A stretch of DNA of 64,000 bases from Limnochordales bacterium (GCA_014896315.1 JADBKP010000001.1:265557-329556); one strand, 5' to 3'; counted from the first letter of the stretch, positions 8,614-17,837 are shown. Notes: a model not told the origin generated them from the sequence alone. Numbers and translations: made by a program.

Positions 8614-10824
8614 GTGTCACAGGTCGTGCAGGAATTGCAGAGTGTGCCCGTGGCCTCGCCGGACGGTTCGGTTGTGGTTACGGTGGAAGCAGGCAGGACG
8701 GCAGCGGTAGCAGCAGCGGGTGACATCTACTACTCGCTAAGCTACAAAGGCCGGATTCTTATTGAACGGTCGGCGATCGGCCGCTTTGTTCTGCGCAACG
8801 CTCCGCCGCTTGGCGGGCGGTGGAGGCTGGTGCGGGTCGAAAACAGTTCAGTTGATGAAACCTACACGTTGCCGTGGGGGCCGGTGAAGACGGTTCGCAA
8901 TCATTATAATGAGGCCGTCTTCCACTGGAGCGAGTGGATGGAGGGCGCAGTGGCGAGCGGCCGGGTGATGCTGCTCGCAGTGCGGGTGTATAACGAAGGG
9001 GCGGCCTTTCGCTACATTTTCCCCGAGCAACCCGGCCCGGCGGAGCTGCAGATCACTGCTGAAATGACTTCGTTCCGTTTCCCGGCCGACTACACGGCTT
9101 TCATCGCCAAGGCTCGGGATTTCCGCAGCTATGAACTGGAATACCCCAGGAGCAGGTTGTCGTCAGTCGAAGCCGAGGACAAGGTGCGGCTTCCCCTGCT
9201 TATCAGGGCAGAGGCGAACATCGACGCAGATGGCAGGGGCACGGGCCGGGTAGATCAGAGGGAAGCCTGGCTGGCCATCACCGAGGCTGAACTGGTGGAC
9301 TACGCCGGCATGTACCTGACCCGGGGGGAGGACGCCCGGACGCTGGTCAGCATCCTTTCCCCTTACCCGGACGATCCTGAGCTGCGGGTGGTTGCCCGCC
9401 TGCCGTTTGCGACGCCGTGGCGGGTGATCATGGTGGCCGACACCCCCGGCAAGTTGATCGAGAACAATACGCTGATCCTCAACTTGAACCCTCCGTGCAG
9501 GATCCGGGACACGTCCTGGATCAAGCCGGGGCTTTCAGCCTGGCACTGGTGGTCGGGCCACCGGGCGGAGGGCGGGAGGTTTGTCGTGCCCAACTTCGAG
9601 GCCGAGGCCGTAGGCGAAGGGCAGGAACTGGGTCAAGGTCACGGACAGGGCTTGGACCAGAACCATGAACATGAACAGGACCAGGACCAGGTCCAATCCC
9701 ACGGCCCGGCCCGCCTTGCCCCCGCCACCGAGGTCGTCACCTACGAACCTTTCCCTGGCCGAGTCGACAACCGGACCATCCGTTACTACACCGACTTTGC
9801 CGCCGCCCACGGCTTTGCCTACAACCTGATCGACGCCGGCTGGTACAGTTCCGAGGCCGACGCCTGGGCCAAACCCCTCGAGCTCGACATCACCAAACAA
9901 CTCCCCCAGATCGACATCCCGGAGATGGTTCAATACGCCCGCCGCCGCGGGGTGGGCATCTGGATCTGGGTACACGCCGCCAGCCTCGAACGGCAGCTGG
10001 ACGAGGCCTTCGCCCTCTACAAGCAGTGGGGCGTTGTCGGCGTCAAAGTCGACAGCTATGGCCGGGACGATCAGCCCTTTGTACGGTTCATCAGCAAGAT
10101 GGTGGAGAAGGCTGCGGAATACCAGTTGATGATTGACTTCCACGGTGCGTACAAACCTACAGGGCTTCGCCGCACCTGGCCGAACTTCCTCACCTCCGAG
10201 GCGGTTCTTGGCCTCGAGTATGCCAAGGTTACCTCAAAACCGGGGCGGCCCTCCCCCACCCACAACGTCACCATCCCCTTCACCCGCATGCTGGCCGGCC
10301 CGATGGACTACACCCCCGGCTGGTTTGGCACGATCGATCTGGGGTTCACCGTGAAAGGCACCCGCGCCCACCAGCTGGCCATGTATGTCGTCTACGAATC
10401 GCCACTGCAGATGGTCTCCGATACTCCCATGGCCTACGAGGGCCAGGTCGGCATCGATTTTCTGGAGCATGTCCCCACTACGTGGGACGAGACCCGGGTA
10501 CTCCTGGGTGAACCGGGCGAATACATAAGCATCGCCCGCCGTTCCGGAGCTGATTGGTACGTGGGAACGATGACGAACGAAGAGCCCCGGGGGCTGGAGA
10601 TTCCCCTTAGCTTCCTGGGGGAGGGCGAGTACGTCGCCTACATATATGAAGATGAAGATCCCGGTTCGGCCCAAGCTGCGGCCCACCCGGACCCCGCCAG
10701 CACCCGCCTGCGCCGGGAGATTGTGAACCGCCACACGGTGCTCACCGCCCGGTTGGCCGGCGGCGGCGGCCAGGCAGTACGGTTGACCCCCGCGATCGCG
10801 AAACGGGAATGCAGTACAGCCTGA
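8614..10824 (+). CDS. Glycoside hydrolase family 97
   Basis: 736 residues from GTG 8614, chosen because GGAGGAG at 8601-8607 is 6 bases upstream; in-frame codons further upstream lack such a site. No signal peptide is seen, so it probably acts in the cytoplasm on imported oligosaccharides. An N-terminal beta-sandwich (about residues 1-250) precedes a TIM-barrel with NLIDAGWY, GIWIWVH, GVKVDSYGRDDQ, MIDFHGAYKP and TSEAVLGLEYAK. Asp480 in VKVD occupies the position that, in the retaining branch of GH97, is the nucleophile. This points to an alpha-galactosidase-like retaining mechanism rather than the inverting SusB type; that is an inference. A Gln/His/Asp dipeptide-repeat linker at about residues 337-363 is unusual. 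The stop abuts the convergent ATPase stop. Confidence 0.88.
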   Translation: MSQVVQELQSVPVASPDGSVVVTVEAGRTAAVAAAGDIYYSLSYKGRILIERSAIGRFVLRNAPPLGGRWRLVRVENSSVDETYTLPWGPVKTVRNHYNEAVFHWSEWMEGAVASGRVMLLAVRVYNEGAAFRYIFPEQPGPAELQITAEMTSFRFPADYTAFIAKARDFRSYELEYPRSRLSSVEAEDKVRLPLLIRAEANIDADGRGTGRVDQREAWLAITEAELVDYAGMYLTRGEDARTLVSILSPYPDDPELRVVARLPFATPWRVIMVADTPGKLIENNTLILNLNPPCRIRDTSWIKPGLSAWHWWSGHRAEGGRFVVPNFEAEAVGEGQELGQGHGQGLDQNHEHEQDQDQVQSHGPARLAPATEVVTYEPFPGRVDNRTIRYYTDFAAAHGFAYNLIDAGWYSSEADAWAKPLELDITKQLPQIDIPEMVQYARRRGVGIWIWVHAASLERQLDEAFALYKQWGVVGVKVDSYGRDDQPFVRFISKMVEKAAEYQLMIDFHGAYKPTGLRRTWPNFLTSEAVLGLEYAKVTSKPGRPSPTHNVTIPFTRMLAGPMDYTPGWFGTIDLGFTVKGTRAHQLAMYVVYESPLQMVSDTPMAYEGQVGIDFLEHVPTTWDETRVLLGEPGEYISIARRSGADWYVGTMTNEEPRGLEIPLSFLGEGEYVAYIYEDEDPGSAQAAAHPDPASTRLRREIVNRHTVLTARLAGGGGQAVRLTPAIAKRECSTA
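9623..9700 (+). repeat. In-frame hexanucleotide repeat in the GH97 gene
   Basis: About thirteen degenerate hexamers (GACCAG, GAACAG, GGTCAA and similar) encode alternating Gln with Asp, His, Gly or Glu. The segment falls between conserved parts of the enzyme and has the same unit as the intergenic repeat at 8074-8131. Confidence 0.75.
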
Positions 10825-12969
10825 TCACTTCTCGGGGTTGATGCGGAAGAGTCGCATCCCGTTGAGGGTGACCAGAAGCGACGCTCCCATGTCGGCGAGG
10901 ATCGCCAGCCACAGCGTCAGCCAGCCCGGAAAAACCGCCAGCACGGCCAGGAACTTGACCGCCAGGGAGAAGGCGATGTTCTGCCGGATGATCCGCAGCG
11001 CTGCCCGGCTCAGCCTGATCGTGAACGGTAACCTGGCAAGGTCGTCTGCCATCAGCACAATGTCGGCCGTCCCCAGGGCGGTGTCGGTACCGGCACCGCC
11101 CATGGCAATGCCTACCGTGGCAAGGGCCAGCGCCGGCGCATCGTTGACGCCGTCCCCCACCATCGCCACCTTGCCGTAATCCTTTAGCAGTCCCTGGATG
11201 GCGCTGACCTTATCCTGAGGCAGAAGCTCGGCCCGGAACTCGTCCATGCCCACACGCGCGGCCATAGCCCTCGCCGTTGCCTCGTTGTCGCCGGTAAGCA
11301 TGATGGTCTTGCTGATCCCGACCCGCTTCAGCTCAGCCACCGCCCTCCTGCTCGTCTCCCGGACCTCGTCGGCGACGGCGATAATGCCGAGGTAGCCCTG
11401 ATCGGTGCCTACGATCATGGCCGTCTTGCCTTCCTCCTGGAGGCGGTTCACGTGCTCCAGGATGGGGGCAGTGCTGATACCTCGCTCCTCAAACAGGCGC
11501 AGGTTGCCAATATAGACTCTCTGCCCGCCCACCTCACCCCGGGCTCCGCGGCCCGGGAGGGAGCTGAAGCCTCCGGCCGGCTCTACCGCCAGACCCCGGG
11601 CCTCGGCGGCCCTGACAATGGCCATGGCCAGCGGGTGTTCGGACCTGGCCTCCAGGTTGGCAGCGATCTTGAGCAGTTCCAGCTCGCTCAGGGAGTTGAG
11701 AGGTATGATGTCGGTGACAGCCGGCTCGCCTTTGGTGAGGGTGCCGGTCTTGTCAAAGGCGATGGCCGAGAGCGAACCGGCCTCTTCGAGATAGATACCG
11801 CCTTTGATCAGCACGCCGTTTCTGGCCGCGTTGGCGATGGCGCTCACAATGGCCACTGGTGTGGATATCACCAGGGCACAGGGACAGGCAACCACAAGCA
11901 GCGCCAGGCCCCGGTAGATTCACGGAGCCCACTCATACCCGAAAAGTAGCGGCGGTATCAGCACGATGCCGGCGGCGACCACCAGAACCACTGGGGTGTA
12001 GACAGCCGCAAACCGGTCGACGAACGCCTGGGAGGGAGCACGCCTTGTCTGTGCCTCCTCCACCATGTGGATGATCCTGGCGATGGTAGTATCCTCGACC
12101 AGCTTCGTTACCTCAACTTCCAGCAAGCCATATGTGTTGAGCGTGCCGGCAAAGACCTCATCCCCGGGACCCTTCTCCACGGGAATCGACTCACCGGTGA
12201 TGGCCGCCTGGTTGACGGCCGACTCGCCCTTGATGATCCGCCCGTCCATGGGGATCTTCTCGCCCGGCCGAATGATCATAATATCGCCGACCCTGATCTG
12301 CTCGACCGGAACTTCTATCTCCTGCCCTTCCCGGCGAATACGGGCTACCTTCGGCGCAATCTCCATGAGCTGGTGGATCGAGCGCCGCGCCCGTTCGAGG
12401 CTCCAGGACTCCAGCATCTCGGAGACTGAGTAGAGGAAGGCCACCACCGCGCCTTCTTCCCACTGCCCGATGCCTATCGCACCCAACACGGCCAGGCTCA
12501 TCAGAACACTCATGTTGAAATCAAGACGGCGCAGAGAGTAGAACGCCCGGCGGAAGTTACCCCACCCGCCGAAGACCATCGCTATGAGGTAAAGCCCGGT
12601 CACAAAGAAAGAGTCCGCAGCGACCTTCGCAGTGATGTAACCCGCCACCAGTGCCGCTGCGGAGAAACCTGCCCGGAGCAACTCCGAATCAACCTTTGCC
12701 CCGGTCTCGACCGGCCGAGAGCTCTCTTGCGGGACAACGATTGTGTAATTCTCCTTCTGCCCCTCCCGCCGGATGGCTTCAAGGTCGACAACACCTTCAA
12801 TGGTGAGCTTCCCCGTGGCAGGATTCAGGGAGGCCCTGGTCACTCCGGGGAGAGCGGCCACGTTCTTTTCAAACCTGGCAGCACAGTCCAGGCAGGTGAT
12901 ACCCCGGACCTGCAGTACTATCGTCTTCTCTCTGGTCTTCTCTCTTGAAAGAACTTCTGCCCCGGCCAC
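10825..12969 (-). pseudogene. cadA: Cd/Zn/Pb-transporting P1B-type ATPase interrupted by one in-frame TGA
   Basis: Read through one TGA, this is a 714-residue heavy-metal efflux ATPase of normal length. The GTG at 12969 follows AAGGAGG. It has an N-terminal metal-binding domain with GITCLDCAARF (cysteines 26 and 29), TGES in the actuator domain, the CPC transmembrane metal motif at residues 362-364, DKTGT with phosphorylated Asp406, and MVGDGVNDAPAL. The TGA is codon 350 (11920-11922), in WAP-stop-IYRGLALL just before the CPC helix. Family members usually have Trp there, so a G-to-A change of TGG is the simplest explanation. The frame is otherwise intact on both sides. It may be a recent nonsense mutation, a base-call error, or read through at low level. 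The CadC-like regulator lies immediately upstream. Confidence 0.85.
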
Positions 12970-13043
12970 AACGGTAGTCCTCCTTCGCTCCTCGGTCCTG
13001 CCTCAAGCTCCTTCGTCTGGCAAGCTGCCTGCCTTTGCGCCCC

Positions 13044-13463
13044 TCAGCGGTTTTGCTCCGCCACATGCTTCAGGGCCTCGTTCACCAGATTCACCACGTG
13101 GCCATCAGCGAGCCGGTAGTAGACCAGCTTGCCTTCCCTACGATACCTGGCCAGCCCCAGATGGCTGAGGAGCCGCAGGTGATATGAAGCCGTCGCCTTA
13201 CTTGCCCCAACCAGTGCGGCCACATCACAAACGCAAAGCTCTGCCTGGCTCAGGGCGTAGATGATCTTCGCCCGGGTCTCGTCGGCCAGCGCTTTGAAAA
13301 GGTGAGCCACACCCGCCACTTGCTCTACCTCTGGTTTCAGTTGAGCTACCAGGTCGTCATGCACGACGTTGACCTCACAGACCGGGGCGTCGCCAAATAC
13401 CCAGCCCTCCCGCGACGCCTGGCTCTCCCGGCTGTCCGGGCTCCTCATGGTCCCGATGGCCAT
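13044..13463 (-). CDS. cadC: ArsR/SmtB-family metal-sensing repressor, CadC type
   Basis: 139-residue winged-helix repressor starting at ATG 13463, chosen for the GGAGGAG site just upstream; a TTG start at 13484 would lie inside the operator. It has HLFKALADETRAKIIYAL, the metal motif ELCVCD (Cys77, Cys79) and the recognition helix region ASKATASYHLRLLSHLGL, then a wing YRREGKLVYYRL. A further cysteine at position 29 (APVCEV) would complete a CadC-like site for Cd, Pb or Zn. It is directly upstream of the ATPase gene (74 bases) and so forms the usual cadCA pair. A perfect inverted repeat just before its start is the likely operator. Confidence 0.9.
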   Translation of the reverse strand: MAIGTMRSPDSRESQASREGWVFGDAPVCEVNVVHDDLVAQLKPEVEQVAGVAHLFKALADETRAKIIYALSQAELCVCDVAALVGASKATASYHLRLLSHLGLARYRREGKLVYYRLADGHVVNLVNEALKHVAEQNR

Positions 13464-13476
13464 GGCCTCTCCTCCC

Positions 13477-13508
13477 ATAGTCAAACAGTCACACGATCAT
13501 TTGACTAT
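13477..13508 (-). promoter_or_regulatory. Probable CadC operator
   Basis: Perfect 9-base inverted repeat ATAGTCAAA (13477-13485) and TTTGACTAT (13500-13508) with a 14-base spacer, directly upstream of the repressor start and containing a TTGACT element. ArsR-family operators have this kind of geometry. Confidence 0.6.
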
Positions 13509-13646
13509 CATGTTACCCCTGGCAATTGTCCGAGTCAACGAGATGGGCTTCTGGGCCCTGTACAGTCAGGCTATGCCACCGCGTGGGGCAGGCACCAGAC
13601 CTCCCCTTGACAGGGCAGTCCTGGTGCGACTAATATGAAAATGGTA

Positions 13647-13660
13647 CTACAACGTTATAG
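13647..13660 (+). promoter_or_regulatory. LacI-type operator upstream of the lacI-like gene
   Basis: CTACAACGTTATAG, a 14-base palindrome with one mismatched pair and the central CG typical of LacI-family operators. It overlaps the ribosome binding site of the regulator gene at 13672. A close copy lies at 14709-14722. Confidence 0.6.
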
Positions 13661-13671
13661 GAGTGGCATTG

Positions 13672-14697
13672 GTGGCAACCCTCAGGGATGTTGCCCGTAA
13701 GGCGGGGGTCTCGATAAGCACGGTCTCACACGTCTTCAACGGTTACGATGACATTCCCGCCGAAACCCGCAAGAGGGTGTGGGACGCGGCCCGCGAGCTC
13801 GACTATCATCCAAACGCCTCCGCCCGGAGCCTCGTTTCCCGCCGCAGTAATCTCCTGGGCCTGGTCGTACCCGGGCGGGCCGGCATGCGCCACCCCTTTC
13901 TTTATGCCGTGATCTGTGGTGTCGCTGAGGCAATCGCCGGTACGAGGTTTGGACTGACCCTGTCGGTGGCAGAAGACGATCAGCGTTCCTTGCGCGAGCA
14001 GGTGAATCGCTGGAAGGAGCAACGGCTTGAAGGGCTGATAGCCATGGGCTTTGCGGAAGATCATCCGGTTGCCCAGGCCATCCTCGAATCCGGTATCCCG
14101 GCTATGCTAGTCGATACGATTCTGGAAAGCCCGCGGGTCTCCTGGGTCAAGTCCAATGACACCGAAGGAGCGGCCCAGGCGGTCCGCCACCTCCTCAGCC
14201 TGGGTCACCGTCGCATCGCCTACATCCACGGCCTCGGGGGACAGATCTGCCAGGAGAGGTTGGACGGATATCGCCTGGCTCTTTCCGAGGCGGGCATACC
14301 CTTTGATCCTCAACTGGTCGAGGTCGCCGACTTCACCAAGTCCGGCGGCTACCGGGCGATGAACCGGATCTTGAGCCGGGCAAACCCGACCGCTGTCTTC
14401 GCCGCCAGCGATCTGATGGCTTTCGGCGCAATGGAGTGCTTGCGCGACCGGGGGCTGCGCTTGCCCGAAGACATGGCCATTGTTGGCTTTGACGACATTG
14501 ATGCCGCTTCGCACGTGACCCCGGCCCTGACTACGGTACGGCAATTCGGCGACCGGATGGGCAAAGAGGCGGCAGAAACGCTGGTCGCATTCCTGGAAGG
14601 AAGAATAGAGAAGCCGCATCCCTCTCTGGTGGGGACGGAACTGGTGATTCGCCGTTCATGTGGGTATTCGGCCAAGCCATATTCGATGATGGCGTAA
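13672..14697 (+). CDS. LacI-family transcriptional regulator
   Basis: 341 residues. GTG at 13672 is preferred because AGGAG (13659-13663) is 8 bases away and the protein then opens with the normal LacI head (TLRDVARKAGVSISTVSHVFNGY). The hinge follows (YHPNASARSLVSRRSN), then a periplasmic-binding-like effector domain with LSLGHRRIAYIHG, FAASDLMAFGAM and VGFDDIDAA. Cytoplasmic repressor responding to a sugar or sugar phosphate. The same palindrome precedes this gene and the amylase gene 70 bases downstream, which suggests autoregulation plus control of the amylase and SBP. The effector is likely a product of starch or a related alpha-glucan, by context only. Confidence 0.93.
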   Translation: MATLRDVARKAGVSISTVSHVFNGYDDIPAETRKRVWDAARELDYHPNASARSLVSRRSNLLGLVVPGRAGMRHPFLYAVICGVAEAIAGTRFGLTLSVAEDDQRSLREQVNRWKEQRLEGLIAMGFAEDHPVAQAILESGIPAMLVDTILESPRVSWVKSNDTEGAAQAVRHLLSLGHRRIAYIHGLGGQICQERLDGYRLALSEAGIPFDPQLVEVADFTKSGGYRAMNRILSRANPTAVFAASDLMAFGAMECLRDRGLRLPEDMAIVGFDDIDAASHVTPALTTVRQFGDRMGKEAAETLVAFLEGRIEKPHPSLVGTELVIRRSCGYSAKPYSMMA

Positions 14698-14708
14698 CGG
14701 TGACATTG

Positions 14709-14722
14709 CTATAACGTTATCG
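14709..14722 (+). promoter_or_regulatory. LacI-type operator upstream of the amylase
   Basis: CTATAACGTTATCG with a perfect 10-base core ATAACGTTAT, 45 bases before the amylase start. It shares the core AACGTTAT with the site at 13647-13660. Confidence 0.6.
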
Positions 14723-14766
14723 TCAAGTGATCTGGCCAAACCATGATTTGAAAGAGAGGATGGCAA

Positions 14767-16314
14767 ATGAGGTTGCGCAAGCATGGGCTTCTTCTGGCTA
14801 CATCAACACTGTTAGTTCCTATTCTTAGCTCAACTTCGGCTGGATCAGCTGCAGATTCTTCTCTTCCTGCTGCTTCTCCCGTAATGGCCACAACGAATGT
14901 TCCTCAATGGGTGGAAGATGCTGTCGTATACCAGATCTTTGTGCGGGCCTTCAGTCCCGAGGGTACACTGCAAGGCGTAACCGACCGTCTGGAATATATA
15001 GCCTCGCTGGGCGTAAACACCATCTATCTTATGCCGATTCACCCCATAGGTGAGGTAAGGCGGATCGGAACCCTGGGCAGCCCGTACAGCATCCGGGATC
15101 ACCTCGAGATCGATCCCGCCCTGGGCACACTGGCCGATCTAAAGGAGCTGGTGCGCCGAGCTCACGCCCTCGGCCTGCGGGTGTTGCTCGATCTCGTCCC
15201 CAACCATACCTCGTTTGATAACCCGTTGATCGTGCAGCACCCCGACTGGTACGTCAGAGATGCCAGTGGTAACCCGCTCCCCCCCAACAAGGAGTGGCGC
15301 GACGTAGCCCAGCTCAACTACGCCAATCCGGAGCTGCGCCGGTATATGATCGATGTGGCCGCCTACTGGTTGCAGGAGACGGGTATCGATGGGTTCCGGG
15401 TCGATGCCCCCGTCTATGTCCCGCTCGATTTCTGGCGAGAGTTTGCCGCCGAGATCAAAGCCCGCTTCCCGCAGGCATTCCTTCTCGCCGAGTCCGGCGA
15501 ATCGTGGCTGATGGAGGCATTTGACGCCCAGTACGACTGGAATTTCCTCACGATGATCACCAATGTGCTCCAGAAAGGGAGCAACCCCGAGCTTATCCTC
15601 GCCGAGATCGACTACTGGCGTGATTCGGAAGGCAAACTCATTCCCAAGCTGCGTTATCTTGAGAACCATGACCATGACCGTTTCCTCGGGCACTTCAGCG
15701 CAGAAGAGCTGGTGCCGGCAGCATGCGCCCTTTTCACACTTCCCGGCATCCCCATGATCTATGCCGGACAGGAGATCGGTGCAACCGTGCGCCCGTCGCT
15801 CTTTGACCCCTTCAAGGTGGATTGGAGCACCCGGAATGAAAGCATCCTTCAACTCTACCGCCAGCTGATTAACTTACGGCAAAGCTCCGCTGCTTTGCGC
15901 CGGGGTGAACTGGTTCCGATCACCATATCTCAAGCTGAGGGAGTTCTTGCCTTCGGCCGCATTTTGGGCGACGAAACGATCCTGGTCTTAGCCAATTTCC
16001 GTCCCCATGTCCGGCAAGGTGCTCTCAGTCTTGCGAATCTATGGGAGCGATACAAGCATCCGGAGAGCTCCCGGGATTCCATGGCAATCGAAGTTGTACC
16101 GCTCTGGACTTCGTGGGGAGAGGCCGGGGCGGAGCGGGCTGCCCCGGGCGCGACAGCCTCACTGGCCGAGACGGCCGCCGGTTCTGACTTTACAGGGGCT
16201 GACCTCACCGCAGCCGACCTCGAAGGCGAAGCCGGCGCCGGCGAGGCCGGCCTGCTCAATTTCGTGTTACCACCCTATGGAGCCGCGGTCTATCGGCTAG
16301 TGCCGGGGGCTTGA
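14767..16314 (+). CDS. Secreted alpha-amylase-family glycoside hydrolase (GH13)
   Basis: 515 residues with an N-terminal signal peptide (hydrophobic residues about 8-28). The four GH13 regions are present: DLVPNHT (near 142-148), GIDGFRVDAP with nucleophile Asp213, LLAESGES with acid/base Glu242, and LENHDHD with His301-Asp302. A short C-terminal beta domain follows. This should hydrolyse alpha-1,4-glucans outside the membrane, as an amylase or a maltogenic/neopullulanase-like enzyme. A Gly/Ala/Glu/Thr-rich segment (about residues 455-500) is inserted in the C-terminal domain and resembles other low-complexity insertions here. It lies behind a LacI gene and operator and is followed by an SBP that probably captures its products. 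Confidence 0.92.
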   Translation: MRLRKHGLLLATSTLLVPILSSTSAGSAADSSLPAASPVMATTNVPQWVEDAVVYQIFVRAFSPEGTLQGVTDRLEYIASLGVNTIYLMPIHPIGEVRRIGTLGSPYSIRDHLEIDPALGTLADLKELVRRAHALGLRVLLDLVPNHTSFDNPLIVQHPDWYVRDASGNPLPPNKEWRDVAQLNYANPELRRYMIDVAAYWLQETGIDGFRVDAPVYVPLDFWREFAAEIKARFPQAFLLAESGESWLMEAFDAQYDWNFLTMITNVLQKGSNPELILAEIDYWRDSEGKLIPKLRYLENHDHDRFLGHFSAEELVPAACALFTLPGIPMIYAGQEIGATVRPSLFDPFKVDWSTRNESILQLYRQLINLRQSSAALRRGELVPITISQAEGVLAFGRILGDETILVLANFRPHVRQGALSLANLWERYKHPESSRDSMAIEVVPLWTSWGEAGAERAAPGATASLAETAAGSDFTGADLTAADLEGEAGAGEAGLLNFVLPPYGAAVYRLVPGA

Positions 16315-16437
16315 GAGCAACGCAGCGAAGGGGGGTGGGAAGCTACCGTTGTCCGTCGCACGTCTTCGCTCCTAACTCAGGTGTATCCGCTCGCAGTTCA
16401 ACCGTCCGTCCACAAGAACTAAATGGGGGTCGGGAAC

Positions 16438-17733
16438 ATGAGTCTGCCCAAGAAGAGTGTACGCCTGATTTTGAACGGTACTTTCATCGTTTTGATGGCA
16501 GCAGCGCTCCTGGTGATGCCGGCGATCCCGGGCATGGCAAAAACAAAGCTTACATTGTGGGACTGGCATGAACCCCGGGTGAAGCTTTTCGAAGAGTACG
16601 CCAGGCTCTATGAGAAGGTTCGACCCGATGTCGAAATAGATGTTGTGACGGTCCCCTGGAATGAGTACTGGAGTAAGCTGACTGTCGCCATTGTTTCCAA
16701 GACGCCTCCTGACATTGCGGAATTCCACAACGAACAGTACTCCAACTTCGACGGGATGCTCACACCTTTCCCGGAAGACCTCTTCCCGCTTGAAGAGATG
16801 CGCAAGAAATACATCATGTTTGATCAAGCCTTCAACTTTGATGGAAAGTTCTACTACTTCCCCGACGGCATTATGACCGGTGTGATCTTTTATAACGTGG
16901 ATCTCCTTAACCAGGCAGGCATCGCAGGCGTCCCCGCAACCTGGGACGATATGATCGTGGTCGGTCAGAAGCTGACGCGGAGGAACCTTGACGGCACGGT
17001 AAGGCAGATCGGGTTCAACTTTGCCAACGATGCCGGCGTTCTTGTCGACATGATCTACCAGTACGGCGGACGCCTCTTCGGCGAGAAAGGGGTGGCCTTC
17101 CACGAAGATCCGGGCAAGAAGGCCGTTCAACTCTTTGACAGGCTACTCAAAGCAAGAATCAGCGTCCAACCGGGAGTCGAATTCAGCGGTAACTTCGAGA
17201 ACGGTCAGATAGCCATGCAGTACACGTGGACGCACTATGGCGGATATCTTCGGAACGTGTCCAAGATTCACTGGGAGGTCGCACCACTTCCGACTGTGAC
17301 CGGTGGGAATCTGCCGGCTCGCGGGCGCAACAACTACGAGTGCGGCCTTTCCGTACCGGTCGGCGTGCCCAAGGACAGACAGCGCCTGGCGTTTGAGTTC
17401 ATCAAGTGGCTGTACGATAATGACGAGTTCTACATCCGGCTGAACCAGGCGCTCGGCCGTATCCCCGGACGCCCGTCGCTTTGGAGCCGACCCGAAGTGA
17501 TGAAGAACTCGATGTTCCGTGTCCTCGCGCAGCAAGTTCCGTACACGGTATACGCCGGGCCTATCCCGGGTTGGATGTGGGAGACCATCGGGATTTTGCA
17601 CCAGGACCTCATCAACGGTACGAAATCTCCTATGGTCGCCCTCGAAGAAGCCCGCCAGAGGGGCGACGCCGGATGGCGCCAGTATCCGCCTAAGTATATC
17701 GTGGAGCACAAATACAGACCGCCGGCCAACTGA
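16438..17733 (+). CDS. Extracellular solute-binding protein, family 1
   Basis: 431 residues from ATG 16438, which has GGGGGTCGGG upstream; an in-frame ATG lies 15 bases earlier. The signal peptide ends near IPGMA-KTKL with no lipobox. The mature part has LTLWDWHEPRVKLFEEYARLYEKV, then SKTPPDIAEFHN and WDDMIVVGQKLTRR, all typical of sugar-binding SBPs. It is the third gene after lacI and the GH13 amylase, so maltodextrins are the likely ligand; this is inference from context. No permease genes follow: the next gene is convergent. A GC-rich hairpin lies just downstream. Confidence 0.88.
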   Translation: MSLPKKSVRLILNGTFIVLMAAALLVMPAIPGMAKTKLTLWDWHEPRVKLFEEYARLYEKVRPDVEIDVVTVPWNEYWSKLTVAIVSKTPPDIAEFHNEQYSNFDGMLTPFPEDLFPLEEMRKKYIMFDQAFNFDGKFYYFPDGIMTGVIFYNVDLLNQAGIAGVPATWDDMIVVGQKLTRRNLDGTVRQIGFNFANDAGVLVDMIYQYGGRLFGEKGVAFHEDPGKKAVQLFDRLLKARISVQPGVEFSGNFENGQIAMQYTWTHYGGYLRNVSKIHWEVAPLPTVTGGNLPARGRNNYECGLSVPVGVPKDRQRLAFEFIKWLYDNDEFYIRLNQALGRIPGRPSLWSRPEVMKNSMFRVLAQQVPYTVYAGPIPGWMWETIGILHQDLINGTKSPMVALEEARQRGDAGWRQYPPKYIVEHKYRPPAN

Positions 17734-17759
17734 GCCGGTACACCGTCTGTGCAACTCTT

Positions 17760-17793
17760 GCGAGCGCCCGGGCCACGAAGCTCGGGCGCTCGC
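17760..17793. terminator. Hairpin between convergent genes
   Basis: GCGAGCGCCCGGG (17760-17772) pairs with CTCGGGCGCTCGC (17781-17793) with one mismatch and an 8-base loop. It lies between convergent SBP and yjbQ genes and may serve both; no strong T-run. Confidence 0.6.
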
Positions 17794-17837
17794 ACCGTCC
17801 GTACCCTTCGGCAGCCGCCGCGGCAGATCGCTCCCGG

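Noticed and set aside
11920-11922. Selenocysteine reading of the TGA in the P-type ATPase
   Set aside because: The family has Trp rather than Cys at this position and no obvious stem-loop placement for selenocysteine insertion was seen just after it.
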